From JAJBWD01 sp041670885 (GTDB taxonomy: Bacteria > Bacillota > Clostridia > Clostridiales > Clostridiaceae): a DNA stretch of 5,251 bases. The position numbers and the translations under genes were made by a program. The stretch is from contig JBAXYJ010000197.1 of the NCBI GenBank assembly GCA_041670885.1, positions 1 to 5,251 of the forward strand, given 5' to 3'. Positions 1 to 5,251 of this stretch are shown here, one piece after another; within the stretch, counting starts at the first letter, position 1, and every line of letters starts with the position of its first letter. The notes under the pieces are model-generated. The model ran no database searches, was not told the origin of the DNA, and worked only from the letters and a program-made list of their open reading frames with translations.

Positions 1-35
1 AAAACATGGCGTTTCACCACTATGATAGCATAAAA

Positions 36-80
36 CACCAGAGATAAACTCTTTTTTGATTCAAAAATTTATCTCTGGTG
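36..80. repeat. 13-bp inverted repeat with nested palindrome
   Basis: CACCAGAGATAAA at 36-48 is perfectly repeated in inverted form at 68-80. Inside it a second perfect palindrome, TTTTTGA-T-TCAAAAA, occupies 53-67 and abuts the right arm, so the structure folds as one long hairpin with only a four-base bulge (CTCT, 49-52). No T-run follows the right arm on the + strand, so it is not an ordinary rightward terminator. It may terminate a gene lying left of the window, or be part of a mobile-element end. The symmetry is seen directly; the role is inferred. Confidence 0.7.
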
Positions 81-114
81 GAATTTACCTTTACAAGATG
101 GAATTTACTTTTTC
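79..114. repeat. Two direct TGGAATTTAC repeats, 20-bp period
   Basis: TGGAATTTACCTTTAC at 79-94 and TGGAATTTACTTTTTC at 99-114 share their first ten bases exactly and are similar after that. The first copy overlaps the end of the right arm of the upstream inverted repeat. Short tandem repeats of about 20 bp next to an inverted end are typical of IS21-type insertion-sequence termini. A remnant of such an element is therefore possible, but no transposase is visible here and the identification is inference. Confidence 0.5.
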
Positions 115-147
115 AATTGACCATTTTCTCAATATGTTCCTGTAATG

Positions 148-176
148 TTGACTATGGTATATTAAAAAGATATAAT
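148..176 (+). promoter_or_regulatory. Housekeeping-type promoter of asnS
   Basis: A -35 box TTGACT (148-153) is separated by exactly 17 bases from a perfect -10 box TATAAT (171-176). Transcription should start near 183, giving a leader of about 60 bases before the asnS start codon. This is the best sigma-A-type promoter in the window. Confidence 0.85.
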
Positions 177-190
177 TATGTGAGAAAATG

Positions 191-221
191 AAAAGCCTTT
201 TCTTTATGATAAGGCTTTTTT
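191..221 (+). promoter_or_regulatory. Terminator-like hairpin in asnS leader
   Basis: AAAAGCCTT (191-199) pairs with AAGGCTTTT (211-219) across an 11-base loop, and the right arm runs into six T residues (216-221). It lies between the predicted transcription start (about 183) and the asnS ribosome site (231-236), where it could act as an attenuator or 5' stabilising hairpin. Only three of the nine pairs are G-C, so termination may be inefficient. There is no T-box: the leader is too short and lacks any tRNA-acceptor-pairing TGG-type bulge. Confidence 0.5.
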
Positions 222-243
222 AATAGTGTCGGGAGGAAAATTT

Positions 244-1635
244 ATGGAAGATATATTAATAAAATCCCTTTATAGAGATACTGAAAAATACAGCAGTAAA
301 GAAGTATTTCTAGAAGGATGGGTAAAGACAGTAAGAGCCTCAAAAAATTTCGGATTTATAGAAATTAATGACGGAAGCTTTTTCAAAAATGTGCAGGTAG
401 TATTTGAAGATAATCTTTCTAATTTTGAAGACTTAACTAAACTTCCTATTTCTGCATCAATTTCAGTTAAAGGGACTTTAGTTTTGACACCAGAGTCGAA
501 GCAGCCCTTTGAAGTAAAGGCATCAGAAATTATTTTAGAAGGAAAGTCAGATCGTGATTTTCCTCTTCAAAAGAAAAGACACTCAGTTGAGTATTTAAGG
601 ACCATAGCACATTTAAGACCCAGATCAAACCTGTTTTCTGCGGTTTTTAGAGTAAGATCCTTAGCTGCCTTTGCTATTCATAAGTTCTTTAATGAGAGAA
701 ACTTTGTTTATGTACATACTCCAATAATAACAGCCTCTGATGCCGAGGGCGCAGGTGAGATGTTTAGAGTTACTACCATGGATTTAAAGGATATCCCAAA
801 GGATGATAAGGGAAATGTAGATTATACAAAAGACTTTTTCGGAAAAGAAACGAGTCTTACGGTATCAGGCCAGCTTTCTGCTGAAACATATGCTTTGGCA
901 TTTAGAAATGTTTACACCTTTGGGCCTACCTTTAGAGCAGAAAACTCTAATACAGGAAGGCATGCTGCTGAGTTCTGGATGATAGAACCTGAAATTGCAT
1001 TTGCAGGACTTATCGAGGACATGGAACTGGCAGAAGATATGGTTAAGTTCGTTATTAACTATGTTTTAGAAAATGCTCCTGAGGAAATGGAATTTTTCAA
1101 TAATTTTGTAGATAAAGGATTGTTTGAAAGACTTAAAAATGTAGCTAATTCAGATTTTACCAGAGTTACCTATACAGAAGCTGTGGAAATTCTTAAAAAA
1201 GCTGATGTGGAATTCAAGTACCCGGTTGACTGGGGCTGCGACCTTCAAACAGAGCATGAAAGATATCTTACAGAAAAGGTATATAATAAGCCGGTATTTG
1301 TAACAGATTATCCAAAGGAAATCAAAGCATTTTATATGAGAATGAATGAGGATAATAAGACAGTTGCTGCTGTTGACCTTTTAGTACCGGGAGTTGGAGA
1401 GATCATCGGTGGAAGCCAGAGAGAAGAAAGGCTGGATGTTCTTGAAAAGAGAATGGAAGAGCTGGGACTTAAAAAAGAAGATTACTGGTGGTACTTAGAC
1501 CTAAGAAAGTATGGAGAGACAAAGCATGCAGGCTTTGGACTTGGATTTGAAAGAATAATAATGTATATAACAGGAGTTTCAAACATAAGGGACGTTATCC
1601 CATATCCAAGAACTCCGGGAAATGCTGACTTTTAA
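244..1635 (+). CDS. asnS: Asparaginyl-tRNA synthetase (AsnRS)
   Basis: A class IIb aminoacyl-tRNA synthetase that charges tRNA-Asn with asparagine using ATP in the cytoplasm. The 463-residue protein has the usual family length. Residues about 20-95 form the N-terminal OB-fold anticodon-binding domain. The catalytic domain follows, with motif 2 at 230-250 (F230-R231-A-E233, then the RHAAEFWMIEPE stretch) and motif 3 at 432-437 (GLGFER). The C-terminus RDVIPYPRTPGNADF (449-463) distinguishes AsnRS from AspRS. The start at 244 is chosen because GGGAGG (231-236) lies seven bases upstream; a GTG at 226 gives six more residues but would place the ribosome site inside the gene. It is transcribed alone from the promoter at 148-176 and ends in the terminator at 1642-1674. 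Function is very secure. Confidence 0.98.
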   Translation: MEDILIKSLYRDTEKYSSKEVFLEGWVKTVRASKNFGFIEINDGSFFKNVQVVFEDNLSNFEDLTKLPISASISVKGTLVLTPESKQPFEVKASEIILEGKSDRDFPLQKKRHSVEYLRTIAHLRPRSNLFSAVFRVRSLAAFAIHKFFNERNFVYVHTPIITASDAEGAGEMFRVTTMDLKDIPKDDKGNVDYTKDFFGKETSLTVSGQLSAETYALAFRNVYTFGPTFRAENSNTGRHAAEFWMIEPEIAFAGLIEDMELAEDMVKFVINYVLENAPEEMEFFNNFVDKGLFERLKNVANSDFTRVTYTEAVEILKKADVEFKYPVDWGCDLQTEHERYLTEKVYNKPVFVTDYPKEIKAFYMRMNEDNKTVAAVDLLVPGVGEIIGGSQREERLDVLEKRMEELGLKKEDYWWYLDLRKYGETKHAGFGLGFERIIMYITGVSNIRDVIPYPRTPGNADF

Positions 1636-1641
1636 TATTTG

Positions 1642-1674
1642 CCGTCTCAGGTTTTGGACTGAGACGGTTTTTTT
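1642..1674 (+). terminator. Intrinsic terminator of asnS
   Basis: A perfect 9-bp stem, CCGTCTCAG (1642-1650) with CTGAGACGG (1659-1667), closes an eight-base loop and is followed immediately by seven T residues (1668-1674). It begins six bases after the asnS stop codon. Confidence 0.95.
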
Positions 1675-1741
1675 ATATGGGGGTTTGCATATTTTAGAGT
1701 ATGTTACTTTGTTAAAATTTAAATATGTTTATTAACAAAAT

Positions 1742-1775
1742 AAATCGCTCCCAAAACCAAGTTCAGGGGCGATTT
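1742..1775 (-). terminator. Terminator of pepT, probably bidirectional
   Basis: AAATCGCTCC (1742-1751) pairs with GGGGCGATTT (1766-1775). It lies six bases past the pepT stop codon, so it probably ends pepT transcripts. The single imperfect pair (1749/1768) is a G-U on the + strand but an A-C mismatch on the - strand, and the + side also has a run of five T. The hairpin may therefore also act as a back-up stop for rightward transcripts from asnS. Confidence 0.7.
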
Positions 1776-1780
1776 TTCCT

Positions 1781-3004
1781 TTATTTCTCCGTATATATTT
1801 CTATAATTTTTAGAATTGTCTCTACAGCCTTTTCCATAGCAAAGGTTGGAATGTATTCGAATCTTCCATGGAAATTTTCTCCTCCTGTAAATATGTTTGG
1901 TGTAGGAAGCCCCATAAATGACAGCCTGGAACCATCTGTACCTCCTCTTATAGGTATAATCTCAGGAGTTATTCCAACTTCCTCCATAGCCTTAAAGGCA
2001 TTGTCTACAATATATTTTTCATTTTCTAAAACATCTCTCATGTTGTAGTACTGATCCTTCATTACAACATTTACTCTGTCTCCATATTTTTCATTAAGTT
2101 TTTCTGCCGCTTTATTAAATATTTCTTTTCTTTTTTCAAATTCTTCCCTGTAAAAATCCCTGATAATATATTTAAAAAACGCTTCTTCTACCTCTCCTTT
2201 TATTTTCATAAGATGGTAGAAGCCCTGATATCCCTCTGTCTTTTCAGGAGTCTCATCTTCCGGAAGACTGTTTATAAATTCATTTGCTATAATTAGAGCA
2301 TTTATCATCTTGCCCTTAGCAGAACCCGGGTGTACATTTTGCCCCTTTATATAAACCTTTGCTTCAGCTGCGTTAAAGCTTTCATATTCCAGTTCTCCAA
2401 GCCTTCCTCCATCAACTGTATAAGCCAAATCTGCTCCAAACTTTTTTACATCAAAGTGGTCTGCTCCCTTACCCACTTCTTCATCCGGTGTGAAACCTAT
2501 TTTTATGTCTCCGTGTGGAATTTCAGGATGATTTATCAGGAACTCAATGACAGTTATTATCTCAGAAACCCCCGCCTTATCATCTGCTCCAAGCAAAGTT
2601 TTTCCGTCAGTTACTATTAAATCCTTTCCTTTATACATAGGAAGCTCAGTAAATTCCTTTGGTGAAAGGACAATATTCTGATCTTCATTTAAAACAATAT
2701 CTCCTCCATCATAGTTCTCAACTATCCTTGGGTTAACATTTTTACCGCACATATCAGGACTTGTATCTACATGTGATATAAAGCCTATGGTTTTAACCTT
2801 CTTTTCTATATTGCTTTTAAGAGTACCATATATATATCCATTATCATCTATTTCTGCATCATTAATACCTAACCTTTTTAACTCACTTACCAGCTCTGCA
2901 CCAAAAACCTTCTGTCCAAAGGTAGTAGGAACAGTGTCTACATCTTCTTCAGATTTAGTATCAAACTTAACATATCTTAGAAATCTTTCTACTACATTAC
3001 TCAT
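1781..3004 (-). CDS. pepT: Peptidase T (tripeptide aminopeptidase)
   Basis: A cytoplasmic dizinc exopeptidase of family M20B that removes the N-terminal residue from tripeptides, recycling peptides to amino acids. The 407-residue length is normal. The metal site is complete: H78 and catalytic D80 in SHVDTSPD, bridging D141 in LLGADDKAG, general base E175 and ligand E176 in TPDEEVGKG, D198 in YTVDGG, and H379 in GGENFHG. The dimerisation (lid) domain lies at about 208-320 and includes H225 in GQNVHPGSAKGK. Start support is an AGAGGTG ribosome site at 3010-3016, six bases upstream of the ATG. It faces asnS tail to tail and is divergent from the M14 peptidase gene, so it is probably monocistronic. 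No damaged or missing residues are seen. Confidence 0.97.
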   Translation of the reverse strand: MSNVVERFLRYVKFDTKSEEDVDTVPTTFGQKVFGAELVSELKRLGINDAEIDDNGYIYGTLKSNIEKKVKTIGFISHVDTSPDMCGKNVNPRIVENYDGGDIVLNEDQNIVLSPKEFTELPMYKGKDLIVTDGKTLLGADDKAGVSEIITVIEFLINHPEIPHGDIKIGFTPDEEVGKGADHFDVKKFGADLAYTVDGGRLGELEYESFNAAEAKVYIKGQNVHPGSAKGKMINALIIANEFINSLPEDETPEKTEGYQGFYHLMKIKGEVEEAFFKYIIRDFYREEFEKRKEIFNKAAEKLNEKYGDRVNVVMKDQYYNMRDVLENEKYIVDNAFKAMEEVGITPEIIPIRGGTDGSRLSFMGLPTPNIFTGGENFHGRFEYIPTFAMEKAVETILKIIEIYTEK

Positions 3005-3035
3005 AATTTCACCTCTTATTTGAATTTACATTATT

Positions 3036-3064
3036 ATTATATACCACTAAGTAAAAAGTAACAA
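3036..3064 (-). promoter_or_regulatory. Likely promoter of pepT
   Basis: Read leftward, a -35 box TTGTTA (3059-3064, four of six consensus bases) is followed after 17 bases by a perfect -10 box TATAAT (3036-3041). The predicted transcript starts near 3029, about 25 bases before the pepT start codon. A perfect 14-bp palindrome, TTTTATATATAAAA (3073-3086), lies just upstream; in such AT-rich sequence it may mean nothing. Confidence 0.65.
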
Positions 3065-3152
3065 ATAAATAGTTTTATATATAAAATATAAAATAAGGGA
3101 ATTACATTAATTTAAGCTGTGTAGTTTCTGTATTAATTTTAAGAGGAATCCT

Positions 3153-4421
3153 ATGGCATATAAAATTGGGTCTACTGGAACAGAAGTTAAAGAAATTCAG
3201 GGAATTTTAAAGAAGCTGGGTTATTACAGCGGACCATTGGATGGTATATATGGAACAGGAACTGCGAATGCTGTCAGGCTGCTTCAGAGAAGGTATAATT
3301 TAAATGAAGATGGAATAATAGGAGACAAAACCTATTCAGTGATTGAAAGGCTTCTGAGCGGGTATGATTACTATACTGTAAGACCTGGAGATACTATTTC
3401 AAAAATAGCATCAAAATACAGAACAAATATCTACAGCATTATTACGGCAAATAGTAATATTGATCCTTATACCCTGCAGGCAGGGCAGCAGCTGATTATC
3501 CCCTACTCCTACCCCATAGTTCAGACTGACATTGACTATACCTATAATATCCTTAAAAGAAATATTTTAAGCTTAAAAACACTGTACCCATTTATTACAA
3601 TTGGCTCTATCGGGAAAAGTGTTCTGGGAAGAGAGTTATATTTTATCAAGCTGGGTCAGGGCAAGAGCAATGTATTTTATAATGGAGCACATCACTCTCT
3701 TGAGTGGATTACTTCGCCCCTATTAATGAAATTTGCTGAGAATTTTTTAAGAGCCTATACTTTAAAGCAGTTTATTTTAGATTATGATGTAAGCGAAATA
3801 TGGAGAAACAGCACCATATATATAATTCCAATGGTAAATCCGGATGGAGTGGAGCTGGTTTTAAACGGACTTTCTCCAACCAATCCATATTATAATGCCC
3901 TTATCAGGTGGAATAATAGCAGCAAAGATTTTTCTAAAACCTGGTCTGCAAATAACAGAGGTGTGGATTTAAACCACAATTATAATGCCTCCTGGCAGGA
4001 AGCTAAAAATCTTGAGCAAAGTCAGGGTGTATTTGGGCCGGGACCTACAAGATATGGAGGCCTCTATCCTGAGTCGGAGCCTGAAACTAAAGCTATAGTT
4101 AAATTCACCAGGGATAATAACTTCAGGCTGGTTTTAGCTTACCATTCCCAGGGAGAGGTTATATACTGGAATTATGATAATATTAATCCTGCTGATGCCA
4201 GAAAAATTGGCGAAACGCTTTCCAGAGTCAGCGGCTATACACTGGAGACACCCTCTGGAATAACTGCTTATGGAGGTTATAAGGATTGGTTCATTAAAGA
4301 ATTTCAAAGACCGGGATATACCATTGAGGTAGGATATGGTACAAATCCTCTTCCAATATCACAGTTTCCCAAAATTTATAGGGATAATATTGAACTGCTG
4401 CTTTTAGCTGCAATAATATAA
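3153..4421 (+). CDS. Gamma-D-glutamyl-diaminopimelate peptidase, PG-binding/LysM/M14
   Basis: A zinc carboxypeptidase-fold enzyme of family M14, most like the sporulation gamma-D-glutamyl-(L)-meso-diaminopimelate peptidase I, which cuts peptidoglycan stem peptides. Domains in order: a peptidoglycan-binding domain of the PG_binding_1 type at about 5-68, a LysM domain at 73-118 (YTVRPGDTISKIA through LQAGQQLIIP), and the M14 catalytic domain at about 127-422. Zinc ligands are H181 and E184 (HSLE) and H331 (AYHSQGE). N268-R269 match the substrate carboxylate-binding pair, and E392 in YTIEVGYG is the catalytic glutamate. There is no signal peptide, as in known spore endopeptidase I proteins, suggesting action inside the sporangium or release by mother-cell lysis. 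Start support is GAGG at 3143-3146, six bases before ATG. I see no clear sigma-A promoter; a sporulation sigma factor is plausible but unproven. The exact substrate is inferred from the family. Confidence 0.93.
   Translation: MAYKIGSTGTEVKEIQGILKKLGYYSGPLDGIYGTGTANAVRLLQRRYNLNEDGIIGDKTYSVIERLLSGYDYYTVRPGDTISKIASKYRTNIYSIITANSNIDPYTLQAGQQLIIPYSYPIVQTDIDYTYNILKRNILSLKTLYPFITIGSIGKSVLGRELYFIKLGQGKSNVFYNGAHHSLEWITSPLLMKFAENFLRAYTLKQFILDYDVSEIWRNSTIYIIPMVNPDGVELVLNGLSPTNPYYNALIRWNNSSKDFSKTWSANNRGVDLNHNYNASWQEAKNLEQSQGVFGPGPTRYGGLYPESEPETKAIVKFTRDNNFRLVLAYHSQGEVIYWNYDNINPADARKIGETLSRVSGYTLETPSGITAYGGYKDWFIKEFQRPGYTIEVGYGTNPLPISQFPKIYRDNIELLLLAAII
4390..4419 (+). promoter_or_regulatory. Possible promoter inside the M14 gene's 3' end
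   Basis: TTGAAC (4390-4395) and TAATAT (4414-4419) are spaced by 18 bases, each matching four of six consensus bases. Transcription would start near 4426, just before the structured region at 4451-4665. The match is weak and lies in coding sequence, so chance is a real possibility. It is listed because a stand-alone RNA would need a promoter about here. Confidence 0.25.
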
Positions 4422-4424
4422 AAT

Positions 4425-4442
4425 AATTTGCTAATGCAAATT
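4425..4442 (+). terminator. Weak AT-rich hairpin after the M14 gene
   Basis: AATTTGC (4425-4431) pairs with GCAAATT (4436-4442) across a four-base loop, three bases after the stop codon, and is followed by TCTTCTC. It could be a poor terminator for the peptidase gene or a 5' hairpin of the downstream RNA. The stem has only two G-C pairs and the T-run is interrupted. Confidence 0.35.
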
Positions 4443-4450
4443 TCTTCTCA

Positions 4451-4665
4451 GAAACCTTAGGTTCCCGTATGTGGAGCTTAGCTTCTCCGCACCCTCCTGA
4501 AATCAGCGTGGAATATCTTACCTGCACCCATCCTTTTTTACTCTATAAAAATTTATCCAGGTTTCAAGACGCCCACTTCTATAAGTGGGTAATCCTATAA
4601 TTCTACTTCAGGTGGGGTAGACTCTCCATCTGAAGATACGCTGCTTCGATTTAGTAAAGCCAGTT
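4451..4665 (+). ncRNA. Candidate large structured non-coding RNA
   Basis: This stretch lacks a credible protein but is dense in pairing. GAAACCT (4451-4457) pairs with AGGTTTC (4559-4565), enclosing a domain of about 100 bases that contains a hairpin TGTGGAG/CTCCGCA (4470-4476 with 4485-4491). Next come hairpin CCCACTT/AAGTGGG (4572-4578 with 4583-4589, loop CTAT), a 12-bp hairpin (4606-4617 with 4624-4635, loop TAGACT), and a bulged CTGCTT/AAGCCAG stem (4641-4646 with 4657-4663). Non-Watson-Crick pairs at 4472/4489, 4571/4590, 4612/4629 and 4616/4625 are G-U on the + strand but would be A-C on the other, which fixes the strand. ACCCA (4526-4530) could also pair with TGGGT (4586-4590) as a pseudoknot or switch. 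Size and setting recall the clostridial raiA RNA class or an IS605-type omega RNA, but I cannot confirm either. The RNA may run from about 4426 to the hairpin at 4715-4737. Confidence 0.55.
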
Positions 4666-4712
4666 CACTTTAATCTCATATTCTTCTTATTTCTAAAGCA
4701 TTAAAGCCCATG

Positions 4713-4740
4713 AAAAAAGACCGCTAAGCGATCTTTTCTT
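4713..4740 (-). terminator. Terminator of the ferredoxin gene, possibly bidirectional
   Basis: AAAAGACCGC (4715-4724) pairs with GCGATCTTTT (4728-4737) around a TAA loop. Read leftward, the one imperfect pair (4721/4731) is a G-U and the stem runs into six T residues, so it best fits the end of the ferredoxin transcript, 15 bases past its stop codon. Read rightward the same pair is a C-A mismatch, but T-rich sequence follows (4734-4745), so it could also end the candidate RNA on the + strand. Confidence 0.8.
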
Positions 4741-4752
4741 TTTTGTATTGAA

Positions 4753-4923
4753 TTATTCCTCTACTGGTGCTCCAACTGGACAAACATTAGCACAATTTCC
4801 ACACTCTATACATGTATCGGCATCGATCTGGTACTGAGTATCTCCTTGACTAATGCAGTTAACTGGACATTCTGCAGCACAAGCGCCACAGCTTACACAA
4901 GCATCTGTAATTTTATATGCCAT
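4753..4923 (-). CDS. 2[4Fe-4S] ferredoxin, clostridial type
   Basis: A 56-residue cytoplasmic electron carrier of the classical clostridial ferredoxin family, which serves pyruvate:ferredoxin oxidoreductase, hydrogenases and similar low-potential enzymes. Two complete cluster motifs of the CxxCxxCxxxCP type are present: C9, C12, C15, C19-P20 and C38, C41, C44, C48-P49. As usual for this fold, the last cysteine of each motif should complete the other motif's cluster. There is one extra cysteine, C23. It begins MAYKITDACVSCGAC, as clostridial ferredoxins do. A strong ribosome site, AAGGAGGTG (4929-4937), lies correctly before the ATG. It is 86 bases downstream of the HMA-like gene with no clear terminator between, so co-transcription is possible. 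A TTGAAA at 4978-4983 could be a -35 box, but no good -10 accompanies it. The specific redox partner cannot be told from sequence. Confidence 0.95.
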   Translation of the reverse strand: MAYKITDACVSCGACAAECPVNCISQGDTQYQIDADTCIECGNCANVCPVGAPVEE

Positions 4924-5009
4924 AATTACACCTCCTTATAATATGAATAGTAAATATCCAGATTTATTTTAACACATTTTCAAAACATTTAAAAGAATTT
5001 TTTGTAATT

Positions 5010-5213
5010 TTATATTACTATGAAACCTGCTTCTTCAACAGACTGAATTAAATCCTCTTCCTTAAGAAAATAATCATCATAAACTATACTGATTTCATTT
5101 TTCTCAATAGAAACCTGGCAGGCTATTACTCCCTCATTACGTGCTACAGCTTCACTTAATACAGCAACATCATCAAAGCTTTTTATCTTACTCAATTTAA
5201 GAATTGATTTCAT
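5010..5213 (-). CDS. HMA-fold small protein lacking the metal-binding CxxC
   Basis: A 67-residue protein with the size and pattern of a heavy-metal-associated (ferredoxin-like beta-alpha-beta-beta-alpha-beta) domain: strand 2-9, helix about 14-25, strand 29-37, strand 40-46, helix 51-62 and final strand 63-67 (EEAGFIVI, matching the family's xxAGYxv ending). The usual metal loop MxCxxC falls at about 10-15 (IKSFDD), so both cysteines are replaced, by S12 and D15. The only cysteine is C32. Copper or zinc trafficking through the standard site is therefore unlikely; a structural, protein-binding or diverged role is more probable. The start is supported by AGGTG at 5219-5223, five bases before ATG. 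It begins eight bases after the stop of the upstream gene, so the two are probably one operon. Fold assignment is by pattern only. Confidence 0.8.
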   Translation of the reverse strand: MKSILKLSKIKSFDDVAVLSEAVARNEGVIACQVSIEKNEISIVYDDYFLKEEDLIQSVEEAGFIVI

Positions 5214-5221
5214 ACCATCAC

Positions 5222-5251
5222 CTAGTCTTCCTTGAGTAATTCCTTTACTTG
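5222..5251 (-). CDS. C-terminal fragment of an unidentified upstream gene
   Basis: Reading leftward from the window edge, nine codons give QVKELLKED followed by TAG (5222-5224). The charged, helical tail is typical of a real protein end, and the stop lies eight bases before the HMA-like start and within its ribosome site, as in a tightly packed operon. Nothing identifies the protein. The start and most of the gene lie beyond the window. Confidence 0.45.
   Translation of the reverse strand, partial: QVKELLKED

Noticed and set aside
1..47. Ends of open frames entering from the left edge (stops at 23-25, 31-33 and 45-47)
   Set aside because: All three forward frames end here and none of the 7-14 residue tails is recognisable, so no partial gene can be called.
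188..223. Eleven-codon leader peptide (MKSLFFMIRLF) upstream of asnS
   Set aside because: It has no proper ribosome site and no asparagine codons, so classic attenuation by asparagine starvation is not supported; it simply follows the hairpin.
226..243. GTG at 226 as the asnS start
   Set aside because: It would put the GGGAGG ribosome site inside the gene; the ATG at 244 has ideal spacing and gives the family-typical 463 residues.
1708..1739. Inverted repeat TTTGTTAA/TTAACAAA between the two terminators
   Set aside because: It is short, AT-rich and has a 16-base loop; it is expected by chance in such sequence.
1725..3023. Three + strand open frames of 78 to 107 codons across pepT
   Set aside because: They are antisense shadows of a fully conserved pepT gene, with no ribosome sites or recognisable domains.
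4294..4527. 77-codon - strand open frame across the end of the M14 gene
   Set aside because: About half lies antisense to the conserved M14 catalytic region and the rest in the structured RNA; no family resemblance.
4469..4600. 43-codon + strand open frame within the structured region
   Set aside because: There is no ribosome site at usable spacing, no recognisable protein pattern, and the frame runs through hairpins that explain the sequence better.
1..5251. CRISPR array, tRNA or rRNA gene
   Set aside because: No regularly spaced repeats of CRISPR length, no tRNA cloverleaf with a T-loop GGTTCGA-type core, and no rRNA-like sequence were found.

Overview
The window reads as chromosomal DNA of a low-GC, anaerobic, endospore-forming Firmicute, most likely a Clostridium-type organism. 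The evidence is the AT-rich codon use, strong AGGAGG-type ribosome sites, a small clostridial 2[4Fe-4S] ferredoxin, and a spore-type gamma-D-glutamyl-diamino-acid peptidase. The species cannot be named from this sequence.

Layout, left to right. Positions 1-147 hold no convincing gene. They contain a 13-bp inverted repeat with a second palindrome nested inside it, followed by two copies of a TGGAATTTAC repeat 20 bp apart, possibly the worn end of an insertion sequence. A near-consensus promoter (148-176) and a short leader with a terminator-like hairpin precede asnS (244-1635, +), which ends in a textbook terminator. A second, probably bidirectional, terminator lies just before the 3' end of the convergent pepT gene (1781-3004, -). 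pepT is divergent from a 422-residue PG-binding/LysM/M14 peptidase gene (3153-4421, +).

The 331 bases at 4422-4752 carry no believable protein gene. They hold what looks like a multi-domain structured RNA on the + strand. A 7-bp helix joins segments about 100 bases apart, and it is followed by a perfect 7-bp hairpin and a 12-bp hairpin. In all three local hairpins, non-Watson-Crick pairs are G-U on the + strand and would be A-C on the - strand, so the strand can be assigned. The family is not certain. This is the most interesting part of the window.

The right end is a leftward gene group: the last codons of an unidentified gene (5222-5251), a 67-residue HMA-fold protein that has lost its metal-binding CxxC (5010-5213), and a 56-residue 2[4Fe-4S] ferredoxin (4753-4923), closed by a hairpin terminator at 4715-4737.

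The genes do not form one pathway. asnS supplies charged tRNA-Asn, pepT recycles tripeptides, the M14 enzyme acts on cell-wall or spore-cortex peptide stems, and the ferredoxin is an electron carrier. Only the right-hand group looks like a possible operon.
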